In this document: piece by piece, positions 24,601-31,648 of the stretch
Layout: each line of letters starts with the position of its first letter
Position numbering within the stretch: position 1 is the first letter of the stretch
DNA from: Callorhinus ursinus
Taxonomy: Eukaryota > Chordata > Mammalia > Carnivora > Otariidae
Length of the DNA: 64,000 nucleotides
Assembly: GCF_003265705.1 (NCBI RefSeq)
Contig: NW_020312849.1
Span: forward strand, 964,824 to 1,028,823
Direction: 5' to 3'
The notes under the pieces: generated by a model
Databases searched by the model: none
The model's input: the letters and a program-made list of their open reading frames with translations, nothing else
What the model was told of the DNA's origin: nothing
Translations under genes and position numbers: made by a program

Positions 24601-27600
24601 CCATCACTCCCTCTCCTCACCGTCCACCCCCTAAAACCTACAATGAATGCAATATAGTCTGTTCATAGTTCTGTAATAAAAAATCCAGTGGATGGAGTAG
24701 TCAGCTTGGATTCCACCTTCCTCCAGAGGCTTTCCCAGTCACACAGCCCTTCAGAAAGAGTTCGCCAAGGCTGTACTTGAACACCTAGAGAGTGTCTACA
24801 CATAACTCACTGTAATGTAGGTGAGGCTTCCATCAGCGTATCTTACCTATATGGGTCTCAGGGCTTATTGGCAGTAATGTCTTAACTTTCCATCCCTGAA
24901 TGCCTGCCACATTGGGTGCTTGATACATGTTTTTTGAATGAATACATGAGAGAATGAGCAAATACAATGAGACATATGACTTTAAAAATATAAATGAAGT
25001 ACCATAGGACAACAGAGGATGGAGATCTAGGAAGGCTGGCTGCTGTCCGTGCTGATATAACCTATATTCTCACAGATGCCTTGAAACAGTTAAGGTAGTT
25101 GAATTTCACATCTGTCTTAAGCTTGATGATATTGGGACAGTAGATACAGAGAAGGTCCTTTGACCTTCTCACTCCTCAGATTTCCTAAGTGGTACCTGAT
25201 ATTTAAAAGGAGATTATTTGTTCTGTAGGTACATTTCCGAAGCTTAAATAAAGGTTACACCAATTTGAATGAGTTCAGTATCAGTTAAATACGTTATCAG
25301 TCCTTTTCTGTAGAAACCTATAATCACTGGGTAAAGGAAGGTAGGGTGAAGGGAAGAGAGCTTGCAGAATTGCAAATATTCATAAACTTCATGCTTGTAG
25401 TTGAGGTCTGGCTATCAGTACACAGAGAAATGGGCATTGTTAACTAATGATCTGACCTCCCACCTTCAGAATAGTCATGCATTTGATTTTAGATGGTTTA
25501 TTTTATATTTTTAAAGATTTTATTTGTTCATTTGAGACACAGAGATACAGAGGGAGAGGGAGAAGCAGGCTTCCCACTGAGCCAGGAGCCTGATGTGGTG
25601 CTCGATCCCAGGACACTGGGATCATGACCTGAGCCGAAGGCAGATGCTTAACCATCTGAGCCACCCAGGCACCCCTTAGATGATATTTTTTAGGTGATAT
25701 ATCTAGTGATCATTATTAATTGACTTTTAAAAAATAAAATTATTTGTTCTTTAGGAGTTTGCAAACTATTCTGGATGATGAAGGCGATGGCTTTGGAGAA
25801 GTATTTTGTATCTATTTCAATGTGAGTAACTATAAGAACCAGATTACAGATCAGTTTTAATCTGATTAATCCTTTACATATTTATCTAGACATGTCACTC
25901 TTTAATAAAAGGACAAACTTCTGAATTAGTGCAAAAGGTTTTTTTTCCTCATTTTTTATGAGCTGGGCATATCAGTTAGATTTTACTATGTAACAACACC
26001 TAAATTTAGTGGCTTAAAACAAACACAATTCATTGAGTTTCTGGACTGGGTCAACTTGGCTGGTTTATACTGGCCTCACTCATATACCCAGTTGTTGGCT
26101 GGTTTATAGAATGTGGGCTGGAACAGCTTTTCTGTTCCAGGGATCTCTTATGCTCCAATAAGCTAGTTGAGGTGTCTTTATAGAATGGTGTCAGGATTAC
26201 AAAGAGTGGGAAGAGATGGCAAGCCTCAGCATACAAGCTTCTTTTTAAGCTTTTACTTCTGGCAAATCCCATTGACCAGAGTGCCTCACAGGGCCACAGC
26301 CAGATTCAAGAGCTGAAGAACTGGATTCCTCCTCTTGATGGGGGGCGGGGGGGTAGGGGCCCAGTAGGTATTGCAGAGTCATACTGCGAAGGGGCTTGAG
26401 TACCAGGCTGGGAAGAATTTGTGAGCATTTTGCAAATCTACCATACTAGGTCTTTACTGTATAAAGTGACTACTGAAATGTGACAATTTGCCAATTTTTT
26501 TCAGTATGATAAATTCAAGTTTTATAAAAATTGATTTTTCATTTTTCATAAGATGGTAACTTTATATATACACATTCCTTGTTTTTATGACTAAAATGTT
26601 TACTTTATAAAATCTTGAGAAGAAAAGCTATGCTTCAAAGTGTTTTTGTTAATAATTGTTTCGGATTATTTTGGAGATACTATCTGAGTTTATTTGTGGT
26701 TACAGGTGCATTGGGACAAAAATGATATAGACTTAATTCCTAATGGAAGTTGCATCATTGTTGACCAGACTAACAAGTAGGTACAGAGAACTGAACTATT
26801 TGTTTTGTTTATACACTGTTTATTTCACTGGGCTCTAAAAATGTCTTACAGTTCTTACCAATTAATCATTTTTTAATAAGGCAGAGAGTTGGTGTATATT
26901 GTGTGTATGTGTATGTCTCCTAGAGCTTTTATTCTGGTAGGGAAGGAAATAGCTTTCACAGACAGGCTTTCCCTTATCCTCTGGTCTAGGTTTATACCAC
27001 CAACTTCCCTCTCTATTCCCTTACCCTGTTTTACTTTTTCTTTTCATACCACACATTACGTACCTTTAAGATGTATCTGCTTCTTCAGTTACCTGTTATT
27101 TCCCCCATTGCAGTGAGCTGCGTGATGCAGGGACTAGTCTTGTTTTCATTGTGCATCTAGTAGCTAGAATAGTCTCCGGTGGTGCCTGGTCTGTGGCAGG
27201 CACTTAGTATTTTTTAATGTTATTACATATTACTGTGGTATCTTGAGTTCTCAACCCCTTATGGGGTTGGGATGAGAGAACATTCCCTTGATAGTTGGTC
27301 AGAGTGGCAGAGAGATACCACCAAGTGAGCATTCTGGTGTAAGCCAGCTATTTTTCTTTCACCTTTTAATCTTTATTTTTTTTTAAGATTTTATTTATTT
27401 ATTTGAGAGAGAGAGTGAGAGATAGAGAGCACGAGAGGGAAGAGGGTCAGAGGGAGAAGCAGACTCGATGTGGGACTGGATCCCAGGACTCCAGGATCAT
27501 GACCTGAGCCGAAGGCAGTCGCTTAACCAACTGAGCCACCCAGGCGCCCTTTTAATCTTTATTTTTTTAAAAGATTTTATTTATTGGGTGCCTGGGTGGC

Positions 27601-30477
27601 TCAGATGGTTAAGCATCTGCCTTCGGCTCAGGTCATGATCCCAGGGTCCTGGAATCGAGTCCCGCATCGGGCTCCCTGCTCCTTGGGAGCCTGCTTCTCC
27701 CTCTGCCTCTCTCTCTCTGTCTCTCATGAATAAATAAATAAAATCTTTAAAAAAAAAGATTTTATTTATTTGGGGCACCTGGGTGGCTCAGTCGTTAAGT
27801 GTCTGCCTTCGGCTCAGGTCATGATCCCAGGGTCCTGGAATCGAGCCCCGCATTGGGCTCCCGGCTCGGCAGGAAGCCTGCTTTTCCAAACTCTCCCACT
27901 CCCCCTGCTTGTGTCCCCTCTCTCACTGTGTCTCTCTCTGTCAAATAAATAAATAAAATCTTTAACAAAAAAAAAAAAAAGAACTTTGTACTGAGATCTG
28001 ACATACAGAAAGGTACACAAATAAGTATGCAGATCAAGAAATAGAACATTTCCAGCTCTAGTATATTTTACGAATACTCCAATTTATCTATAGTATTACT
28101 GATAGACATAATGAGGTTCTCTGCCTCTTAACAACTACTTTTAGCCTGGTCGCTTTCACTGAATCGGCAAATGGCCCAAAGGGAAAAACTGCAAGTAAAA
28201 TGCCGGGCTCACTTCACAGGGCTTCCCTTCTTTCTTAGTAGTTCAGTGGCCTCTTGAGTCGTACCCAGATTTGGGAGCCTGGAGTTAGATGTGTTTTTAT
28301 ATATTATCTGGCTTTTTCTAGTTCTTCGCGCTGGGAGTATTTGGGGAAAGCTACCCCATTATGGCTAGAAGTAGAAATCCCTTATGTATTTGTGCTTAAC
28401 CACACATATGAATTACTGTCACTAATATTAATTACTGTCATACATTCTGACAGTATGGAAGACCATAAAATAAAGTAGGAAATTTCCCCCATCTCCCAAG
28501 CCTGTTCCCCAGAGCACTACCAGCAGGTCAGGTTTTACTCTTCCAAACTTTCTTGTGTTCTAATCTGTTTCCTTTCTCTTAATTCTGTGGCCTTGAGGAG
28601 TTACATACCTTCACCAAGAAATTTGTTTCTTTACTAAAATGTCCTAAGAATCTGCCCTGAGAGTTATGAAGATTAAATTAGGTAATATATGAAAAATAGC
28701 CATATGCACATGGGAAGTACTGAATTGTTAGGTATTCTAGTTCTCATTTTAGTTTTGGCCTTCTGCCCACCTTCCCTGCCCCCCTGCCAAGTTTCCTTCC
28801 GGGTACTGCAGTAAGCTGAAATCATTTTTTTTTCCTTAAAGGAGAGACTATATTTCTAAGTGTGTCAATTATATCTTCAACATCTCTGTGAAGGCACTTT
28901 ATGAAGAATTCCAAAGAGGATTTTACAAAGTGTGTGACAAGGATATTATTGAATTTTTCCATCCAGAAGAACTAAAGGATGTGATTATTGGAAATACAGA
29001 TTATGACTGGGAGACATTTGAGAAGGTATATCGTAAAGGCCTAGAAGTTTGAATTTGGATTTCTTTTCTATTTCCTGAATACTTTTTTTTTTTTTGTATT
29101 TTTTTTTTCTCTAGAATGCACATTATGAAGCAGGATATGATAATTCACATCCCACCATAGTGATGTTTTGGAAGGCCTTACACAAATTGACTTTGGAGGA
29201 AAAGAAAAAGTTCCTTGGTAGGTATTCTATCAGGAGTACATCTATAATCTTAGGTCTTTTTTATGGGATAAGAAAACCTTGTTATAGGCACCATTTGCCA
29301 CAGATCTAGTGTAAGAGCCACTCCGAGTCCGTTTGGATGTTCTCTGTGCCAGGCTGTGCGGACATAAAAAATAAATGTTAATATAGGTCTTCTTTCCTGT
29401 GATTTCAGCCCTGCCTGTTGCTTTCACATGTCCCCTCCATTCTCCATCCAACTGAGGTAGTCAGCCTGCTTTCTGTATTTGTGACTCAGTTAGGTGTTGA
29501 GGCACTGTGTGATTAGCCATATTTTACAGTGTCACTGTCTCCAACCCTTTTCACCGCTCTTCCACATTTTGATCTCGATTTCATGCTTACTCAGTTGTTT
29601 GCCTGCAGTTTTGCTTAATGACTTTCTCATTTTCTTGCAAAATTTCCATACTTATTTTTGAGAAACACTTACCTCCTTGTTCTTTGTTGTGGATAACACA
29701 TACGTTGGAAGATCCTCGGACTTCTCCAGAAGCCCAGCCTGACTTTCCAATTTTTGCTTTACAGGAAATCATTTCAGCCAGACAGTTCCATTATCTCTAC
29801 ATTCCTGAGCTCACCTTGTGCCCTCCCACCTCCAGGCTTTCTCTGAAGCTCCTTGTCCTGCCTCGAATCCTCACCCACCTCCTTGTTGCCGCTCCACACC
29901 TTCCTCCTCTTAAAGGTCCAGCTTAGTCCTGAGCTCTCAGTAGTCTCCCCGGTCATCCAGCCTTGATTCTCTCTCCCTGCTCTGAACCACACACAGCGTT
30001 TTCACTCAGGAAGCACTTAATTCCGTGGTGCCTTATCTGCCTGTCTCACACCCTTTTGCTTTTTCCTTGCTATTTGTCTTTTTCTGCACAAGAATTACAG
30101 TATTTCCAACCATATACTGTAAGTAGCTTGAGGGAAATGTGTTCCCGATGCAGTCTAATGTGGGACTCTGCATGTGGGCTCTCAGTAAATGTTTTTGAAT
30201 AAATACTTTTTTTTCCTCTGTAAGTCTTGGTCTCTGGGAAGCAGATCACTCAATTTTATTCTTCTTTTTAGTGTTTCTTACAGGAACTGACAGAATTCAA
30301 GTAAAAGGTTTAAAGAACATGAAAATAACATTTTGCTGTCCTGAAAATGTGAATGAAAAAGATCCCATAAGAGCACAGACATGTGTCAGTGTTCTCTACC
30401 TCCCCAAATATTCTACAATGGAAAGGGTAGAAGAAGCACTTCAAGTAGCCATCAACAACAGCAGAGGATTTGGCTGA
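179..30477 (+). CDS. HERC5: HERC5, ISG15 E3 ligase (3' half of gene, 14 exons)
   Basis: HERC5 is an interferon-induced HECT-type E3 ligase that transfers ISG15 to newly made proteins, known to act at polysomes in the cytoplasm. I joined 14 exons: 179-282, 4228-4321, 7183-7372, 8795-8949, 14384-14497, 15598-15708, 17885-18055, 21021-21164, 21958-22124, 25755-25821, 26706-26776, 28842-29025, 29115-29217 and 30272-30477. All have AG acceptors and GT donors, and phases match throughout. The result is 626 codons without a stop. Residues 1-about 66 close the RCC1-like part, about 67-303 are the spacer, and about 304-626 the HECT domain. The catalytic Cys is residue 596 (codon 30382-30384), in the motif TCVSVLYLP. 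Thirty residues follow it and the protein ends RGFG, as known for HERC5 (Cys994 of 1024); HERC6 has 37. The neighbour PYURF/PIGY fits mammalian synteny. The RCC1 repeats and promoter lie outside the window. No lesion is seen, so the gene looks functional. Confidence 0.93.
410..955 (+). repeat. Ancient interspersed repeat expanded by TG repeats
   Basis: It resembles the common mammalian repeat with cagagaaacagaaccaatag at the start and aagttgacacattaaaattg at the end; I do not name the family. A similar piece lies at 44030-44160 and a fuller one at 62370-62825. Here (TG)n tracts at 431-470 and 561-602 separate three partial copies of the TAGACAGATTTATTTTTAAG block (470, 510, 603). Confidence 0.6.
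956..1929. other. HERC5 intron, nothing recognised
   Basis: No splice-compatible exon in the right phase and no repeat that I recognise. Short ORFs are chance. Confidence 0.6.
1930..2385 (+). repeat. L1 3' UTR fragment (sense), split by a SINE
   Basis: Motifs gtagcatggtgactgtagtt and ttgtacacacctgaaacta, and the end ttgtatttcaataaa, are typical of carnivore L1 3' ends. The SINE at 2041-2228 interrupts it. Confidence 0.7.
2041..2228 (+). repeat. Can-SINE inserted in L1 3' UTR
   Basis: Full head (gggcacctgggtggctcagt), CT-rich region, aaataaatcttt and tail. Confidence 0.93.
2434..2618 (-). repeat. Can-SINE
   Basis: Antisense copy flanked by target-site duplications CTGTGTTTGTCTTTTTA on both sides. 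Confidence 0.95.
2647..2842 (-). repeat. Can-SINE, diverged
   Basis: It lies about 30 bp from the previous SINE, with flanking aaaaattaact on both sides. Confidence 0.9.
3389..3557 (-). repeat. Can-SINE
   Basis: Target-site duplications cattagtaatttt flank it. Confidence 0.94.
3616..3811 (-). repeat. Can-SINE, older copy
   Basis: Diverged sequence with flanking tgaagcc copies. Confidence 0.88.
4228..4321 (+). CDS. HERC5: HERC5 exon 2 of 14 in window
   Basis: The acceptor is CTTCTATAG. One base completes the AGA codon left by the previous exon, then 31 codons follow, including [12 protein letters not shown] and KDWIANT. The donor is uncertain. ACG|GTGGTA at 4322 and ACGGTG|GTATTC at 4325 both keep phase 0, and the second would add one Val. 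Confidence 0.85.
4546..4595. repeat. (CA)n microsatellite
   Basis: About 50 bp of CA repeat with CGCA variants at the end. Confidence 0.95.
5030..5330. repeat. Pyrimidine-rich low-complexity tract
   Basis: About 300 bp composed of (CCTCT)-like pyrimidine runs on the + strand. The long ORFs on both strands here are by-products of this composition. Confidence 0.9.
5690..5930 (+). repeat. Probable L2/MIR-type ancient repeat
   Basis: The pattern of tactcagcagacacttgaa, a middle with gacacagacacaaacatgca and an end with aataaatatttctggatgaa fits old mammalian SINE/LINE2 ends. The family assignment is weak. Confidence 0.4.
6320..6530 (+). repeat. MIR
   Basis: Contains ggctttggagtcagaaagat, tctataaaatggggttaata and aaggattaaatgacct, the order of MIR blocks. 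Confidence 0.7.
7183..7372 (+). CDS. HERC5: HERC5 exon 3 of 14 in window
   Basis: The acceptor is TTTTTGACCACAG and the donor CTGG|GTAAGA. The exon has 63 codons plus one base and encodes [27 protein letters not shown] and [16 protein letters not shown]. These motifs are shared with the spacer of HERC5/HERC6 proteins. Confidence 0.9.
7373..8252. other. HERC5 intron, possibly old L1 3' sequence
   Basis: The stretch 7620-8000 (ttttcattatgaaaaatgtc, gaggccatatttgaattttt-like) resembles degraded L1/HAL1 3' text also seen near 28000 and 46920, but the assignment is weak. Confidence 0.35.
8030..8093. repeat. Tandem pair of about 31 bp
   Basis: Two adjacent copies of a CCTTGTATTTCGAGTACACT-like unit, the second reading CCCTGTATTTTGAGTACACT. 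Short and intronic. Confidence 0.7.
8253..8359 (-). repeat. Older tRNA-derived SINE (short type)
   Basis: The block aacatggggcttgaactcat ... agattaagagttacgtgctc is the tRNA-like part of an older carnivore SINE without the long CT tract. Confidence 0.8.
8368..8463 (-). repeat. Older tRNA-derived SINE (short type)
   Basis: Second copy of the short type, immediately next to the previous one and ending in cagccaggcgccc. Confidence 0.82.
8795..8949 (+). CDS. HERC5: HERC5 exon 4 of 14 in window
   Basis: The acceptor is TATCCCTCAG. AG completes a Glu codon with the base left by exon 3, then 51 codons follow: [18 protein letters not shown] to [11 protein letters not shown]. The donor is AGG|GTAAGG. 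This is a helical part of the spacer. Confidence 0.9.
9270..10165 (-). repeat. Old L1 fragment, antisense
   Basis: Degenerate sequence with antisense L1 3'-half traits: statements such as gtagtccatagtgtgaat, aactgccttccagaatggtt and gagttctttgtcagttatgt in the usual order. ORFs here are non-functional. Confidence 0.55.
10190..10345 (-). repeat. Ancient interspersed repeat fragment
   Basis: In reverse complement it contains tggaacgcagcctcacccat and ctgcctccagccgctttcat, matching a common dispersed mammalian repeat whose family I do not name. The following 350-800 bp hold nothing I recognise. Confidence 0.4.
10897..11063 (-). repeat. Can-SINE
   Basis: Target-site duplications cagaggccact flank it. 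Confidence 0.94.
11170..11348 (-). repeat. Can-SINE
   Basis: Target-site duplications tattttaaattaattttt flank it. Confidence 0.95.
11732..11758. repeat. (AT)n microsatellite
   Basis: Short TATATA-rich tract inside the old L1 fragment. Confidence 0.85.
11963..12082 (-). repeat. Older tRNA-derived SINE (short type)
   Basis: Flanked by ttgtttgtgatttt on both sides. Confidence 0.9.
12653..12704. repeat. (TG)n(CG)n alternating tract
   Basis: TG repeats pass directly into CG repeats, 52 bp of alternating pyrimidine and purine. Confidence 0.97.
12705..14383. other. HERC5 intron, nothing recognised
   Basis: Non-repetitive sequence by eye. The ORF at 13250-13498 has no resemblance to a known protein. 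Confidence 0.55.
14384..14497 (+). CDS. HERC5: HERC5 exon 5 of 14 in window
   Basis: The acceptor is TTTATTAAAG and the donor AACTCC|GTAAGT. The exon has exactly 38 codons (phase 0-0) and encodes [18 protein letters not shown] and a Trp/Tyr-rich segment typical of the spacer in the HERC5/6 pair. Confidence 0.9.
14519..14646 (-). repeat. Older tRNA-derived SINE (short type)
   Basis: Contains cacccaatgtggggctcaaa and ends gccaggcaccc. It lies about 20 bp after the donor of the HERC5 exon at 14384-14497. Confidence 0.85.
14647..16727. other. HERC5 introns around exon 6, nothing recognised
   Basis: Besides the exon 15598-15708, only non-repetitive sequence is seen. The 100-codon ORF at 14651-14953 lacks recognisable traits. 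Confidence 0.55.
15598..15708 (+). CDS. HERC5: HERC5 exon 6 of 14 in window
   Basis: The acceptor is CCATTTTTAG and the donor ATACAG|GTATGT. The exon has 37 codons (phase 0-0), including [20 protein letters not shown], the conserved segment just before the HECT domain in HERC proteins. Confidence 0.92.
16728..16935 (-). repeat. L1 3'-end fragment, antisense (first of pair)
   Basis: T-run at left (the A-tail), then acatcattagtttttgatgt, cataacacccagtgctccat and aaaccctagtttgtttctca, the carnivore L1 3' UTR. Flanked by the tcctcctagaatagga target site. Confidence 0.88.
16958..17206 (-). repeat. L1 3'-end fragment, antisense (second of pair)
   Basis: Same L1 3' UTR region as the neighbour, extending about 45 bp further toward the L1 5' side. 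Flanked by tagaataggatatctt copies at 16941 and 17208. Confidence 0.88.
17637..17847 (-). repeat. Can-SINE just upstream of a HERC5 acceptor
   Basis: Target-site duplications tgagtgaaatatttct lie at 17621-17636 and 17859-17874. The head of the SINE ends 37 bp before the exon at 17885. About 11 T-rich extra bases sit between the head and the right duplication. Confidence 0.95.
17885..18055 (+). CDS. HERC5: HERC5 exon 7 of 14 in window
   Basis: The acceptor is TGTTTTTCTAG and the donor TTAATG|GTAAAG. The exon has 57 codons (phase 0-0) and includes [18 protein letters not shown], the entry to the HECT fold. A SINE head ends only 37 bp upstream, so the target-site duplication of that SINE forms most of the acceptor region. 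Confidence 0.92.
18056..18689. other. HERC5 intron, nothing recognised
   Basis: The 191-codon minus-strand ORF at 18101-18676 is the longest outside known genes apart from PYURF read-through, but has no protein-like features or splice support and is probably chance. Confidence 0.5.
18690..18820 (-). repeat. MIR
   Basis: Antisense MIR: gctgatggggaaactgaggt, then gcaattcagctgagaagt and agagccaggatttgggccct. Confidence 0.65.
19100..19460 (-). repeat. MIR split by a SINE
   Basis: Antisense MIR text (tcatgagaaaactgaggctg, cagagttaggatttgacgcc) interrupted at 19247-19445. Confidence 0.6.
19247..19445 (-). repeat. Can-SINE inside MIR
   Basis: Target-site duplications cctggtctt flank it. Confidence 0.93.
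20340..20515 (+). repeat. MIR
   Basis: gctctgagacttgacagaca, ccgagtgtgaccttgaggaa and gattgaacgagtaagatgct follow MIR order. Confidence 0.7.
20525..20718 (-). repeat. Can-SINE (left of adjacent pair)
   Basis: Subtype with gacacagcgagagagggaac and cacaagcagggg. It is preceded by aatagtgttcactctt. Confidence 0.95.
20726..20927 (-). repeat. Can-SINE (right of adjacent pair)
   Basis: Different subtype (gagagcatgagagggaagag). Followed by agtagtgttcactctt, which repeats the sequence left of the other SINE. Confidence 0.95.
21021..21164 (+). CDS. HERC5: HERC5 exon 8 of 14 in window (HECT N-lobe)
   Basis: The acceptor is TGTTTCTTAAG and the donor GTCAGG|GTGAGT. The 48 codons include [17 protein letters not shown] and [10 protein letters not shown], the conserved DxGG...E-F block of HECT domains. 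Confidence 0.95.
21658..21846 (-). repeat. Can-SINE, older
   Basis: Complete but diverged antisense copy between HERC5 exons at 21164 and 21958. Confidence 0.9.
21958..22124 (+). CDS. HERC5: HERC5 exon 9 of 14 in window (HECT N-lobe)
   Basis: The acceptor is TTATCTTTTCAG and the donor GGGGAAA|GTAAGT. The exon encodes [18 protein letters not shown], then [11 protein letters not shown] and LKELSPVWG, a classical HECT N-lobe stretch. It leaves two bases (AA) to the next exon. Confidence 0.95.
22177..22600. mobile_element. Tigger-type non-autonomous DNA transposon
   Basis: Terminal inverted repeats CAGGCATACCT at the left and AGGTATGCCTG at the right, flanked by TA on both sides (22175-22176 and 22601-22602). 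This is the signature of the pogo/Tigger family of Tc1/mariner elements. No transposase frame remains. It starts 52 bp after a HERC5 donor. Confidence 0.88.
23461..23632 (-). repeat. Can-SINE, internally shortened
   Basis: Antisense copy with the attttatttattt part missing after the T-run. Confidence 0.92.
23640..23745 (-). repeat. MIR
   Basis: caggtgaggaaacagacagt and agaaccatgaattgaacaca fit antisense MIR. Confidence 0.55.
24860..24965 (+). repeat. L2/MIR-type end
   Basis: tgcctgccacattgggtgct followed by ttttttgaatgaatac fits a 3' end of L2. Weak assignment. Confidence 0.4.
25509..25675 (-). repeat. Can-SINE
   Basis: Flanked by ttagatg(g/a)t copies. It ends 79 bp before a HERC5 exon (25755). 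Confidence 0.93.
25755..25821 (+). CDS. HERC5: HERC5 exon 10 of 14 in window
   Basis: This is a short exon with acceptor TGTTCTTTAG and donor TTCAAT|GTGAGT. One base completes Lys, then [17 protein letters not shown] and YFN follow. Phase is 0 at the end. Confidence 0.93.
25960..26420 (+). repeat. Ancient interspersed repeat
   Basis: Begins ttttactatgtaacaacacc and tagtggcttaaaacaaacac and ends with ggggcttgagtaccaggctg, a pattern found in a widespread old mammalian repeat; I do not name the family. A G-run (26338-26352) interrupts it. Confidence 0.45.
26706..26776 (+). CDS. HERC5: HERC5 exon 11 of 14 in window
   Basis: This is a short exon with acceptor TGTGGTTACAG and donor AACAA|GTAGGT. 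It encodes [19 protein letters not shown] and DQTN, the HECT block with the ELIPNG-like motif. It leaves AA for the next exon. Confidence 0.94.
27377..27549 (-). repeat. Can-SINE (first of trio)
   Basis: Target-site duplications cttttaatctttattttt flank it. Confidence 0.95.
27586..27756 (+). repeat. Can-SINE (second of trio)
   Basis: Target-site duplications aaaagattttatttatt at 27569 and 27754. That target looks itself like the tail end of an antisense SINE. Confidence 0.94.
27772..27980 (+). repeat. Can-SINE (third of trio)
   Basis: Full-length copy directly after the previous duplication, with no clear duplication at its right end. Confidence 0.95.
28842..29025 (+). CDS. HERC5: HERC5 exon 12 of 14 in window
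   Basis: The acceptor is TTTCCTTAAAG and the donor GAGAAG|GTATAT. It includes [35 protein letters not shown] and [13 protein letters not shown], all typical of the HECT domain (the GF and PEEL motifs). Confidence 0.95.
29115..29217 (+). CDS. HERC5: HERC5 exon 13 of 14 in window
   Basis: The acceptor is TTTTTTCTCTAG and the donor CCTTG|GTAGGT. It encodes [20 protein letters not shown] and [10 protein letters not shown], the E2-side to C-lobe linker region of HECT. It leaves one base. Confidence 0.95.
29800..30200 (+). repeat. Probable L2 fragment
   Basis: CT-rich L2-like text (ctcacccacctccttgttgc, aggtccagcttagtcctgag) ending in cagtaaatgtttttgaata. It lies in the last HERC5 intron. Confidence 0.5.
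30272..30477 (+). CDS. HERC5: HERC5 terminal coding exon (HECT C-lobe, catalytic Cys)
   Basis: The acceptor is CTTCTTTTTAG. The exon starts in FLTGTDR, carries the catalytic Cys (codon 30382-30384) in [14 protein letters not shown] and ends AINNSRGFG with TGA at 30475-30477. The 30-residue tail after the Cys distinguishes HERC5 from HERC6, whose tail is longer (ending in SPMLTQS). Confidence 0.96.
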
Positions 30478-30520
30478 CCCGGCCTCACGTTCTTTACCCC
30501 TTTTCAGAAATATTTTCAGA

Positions 30521-30526
30521 AATAAA
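30521..30526 (+). promoter_or_regulatory. Polyadenylation signal of HERC5
   Basis: AATAAA lies 44 bases after the HERC5 stop codon. A 3' UTR of about 65-75 nt is inferred, which is short; longer alternative ends cannot be excluded. Confidence 0.6.
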
Positions 30527-30545
30527 ATTAAGAACTCAAAAGTTA

Positions 30546-31475
30546 ATGTAAAAGTCCTGCTGACTCTTAATTGTGTTTACCTGCTCTTTCAGAATGGTAT
30601 TTTTTGCATGTGAGATGTTTTGATAACGATCTAGATTGGGCTGTTAAAACAAGGGGACCCCAAAACACAGTGCATTAAAGAAGACCGAATTTTATTTTTC
30701 TCTCATAAACGTCTTGGCTGAAGTGGTGCTTCTCCTGCTCTAAGAAAAGTCATAAGTGACTTTCTTTTGAAAATGTCAATGGAAACCGCCCATTTCTGTC
30801 CTAAATCGTCTGTGTGGCATTTGAAACCGTCGACTACTTTCTCCTCAAGACGGTTGTGAACTGGTAGACTGTGGCTTTCTTTTTCTTGGCTTCTTTCCCA
30901 TTTCCTTTGCTTGTGTTTCTTATACTCGCCTGACCTCCAGTGCTAGTGTAGTCCTCTGTTCTCAGTCTGCACGCATTCCATCAGTTCCATAGCTCTGGCT
31001 CTGTCTTGGTGTGATCCTGCCCAGATCTCTCTCTCTCTAACCGACAGGAGCTGGTAGATTCCAGCCCCAGCCATTTCTTCTGTCTAGTCTGTGTCTCCCT
31101 GCATGTGCCTTGGCTCCTTAATCTCAGCATGTCTAAGAAGAAGATGATTGTTTTTCCTGTATTCCACAGCTTGGAGTGGTACCCCCAGGATTTCCAGGCA
31201 CAAGCCTACAGTCCTGTTCCCTTCCTCCTCTTCACTCCACACATTCAATAAATCAGGTCCTGACAATTCTAGTTCTTATATCTAGATCAACACCACCCCG
31301 CAGAACTTTCTGTGAGGCTGGAAACCACCCCCCCACCCCCCCGTATCTGCACTGTTCAATAAGGTAGACTTCTGCTATAGATAAGGTTTGGTCTTTGAAG
31401 AGAGAGAAATTTAATTGGCAGTGGAAGAACAAGTCTGGAGCTGCGCTGCCCAGTATGTGGTGATTGAGTTAGGTA
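30546..31475. other. Intergenic after HERC5
   Basis: No coding sequence recognised. 30650-30760 (gggctgttaaaacaagggga) hints at an old interspersed repeat. Confidence 0.45.
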
Positions 31476-31648
31476 GGGGTGGCTGGGTGGCTCAGTGGGT
31501 TAAGCGTCCTGACTTCAGCTCAGGTCATAATCTCAGGGCCCTGGGATGGAGCCCCAAGTTGGGCACCCCACTCAGCATGGAGTCCGCTTCTCCCTCTGCC
31601 CCTCCCCTCTACGTGTGCTCCTCTCAAAATCTCTTTAAAATAATTAAA
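31476..31648 (+). repeat. Can-SINE, older
   Basis: Head ggctgggtggctcagtgggt. The sequence aaaattcagttctca follows it and recurs about 40 bp later. Confidence 0.88.

Larger units (their letters stand above)
22603..25508. other. Long HERC5 intron, few features
   Basis: A SINE, a MIR piece and an L2-like end lie in otherwise unrecognised sequence. A 37-bp segment occurs twice (24068 and 25024). Confidence 0.5.

Noticed and set aside
179..30477. Assignment of the HECT gene to HERC6
   Set aside because: The tail after the catalytic Cys is 30 residues and ends RGFG, and the next gene is PYURF/PIGY. Both fit HERC5; HERC6 has a longer tail and lies one gene further away in the known order.
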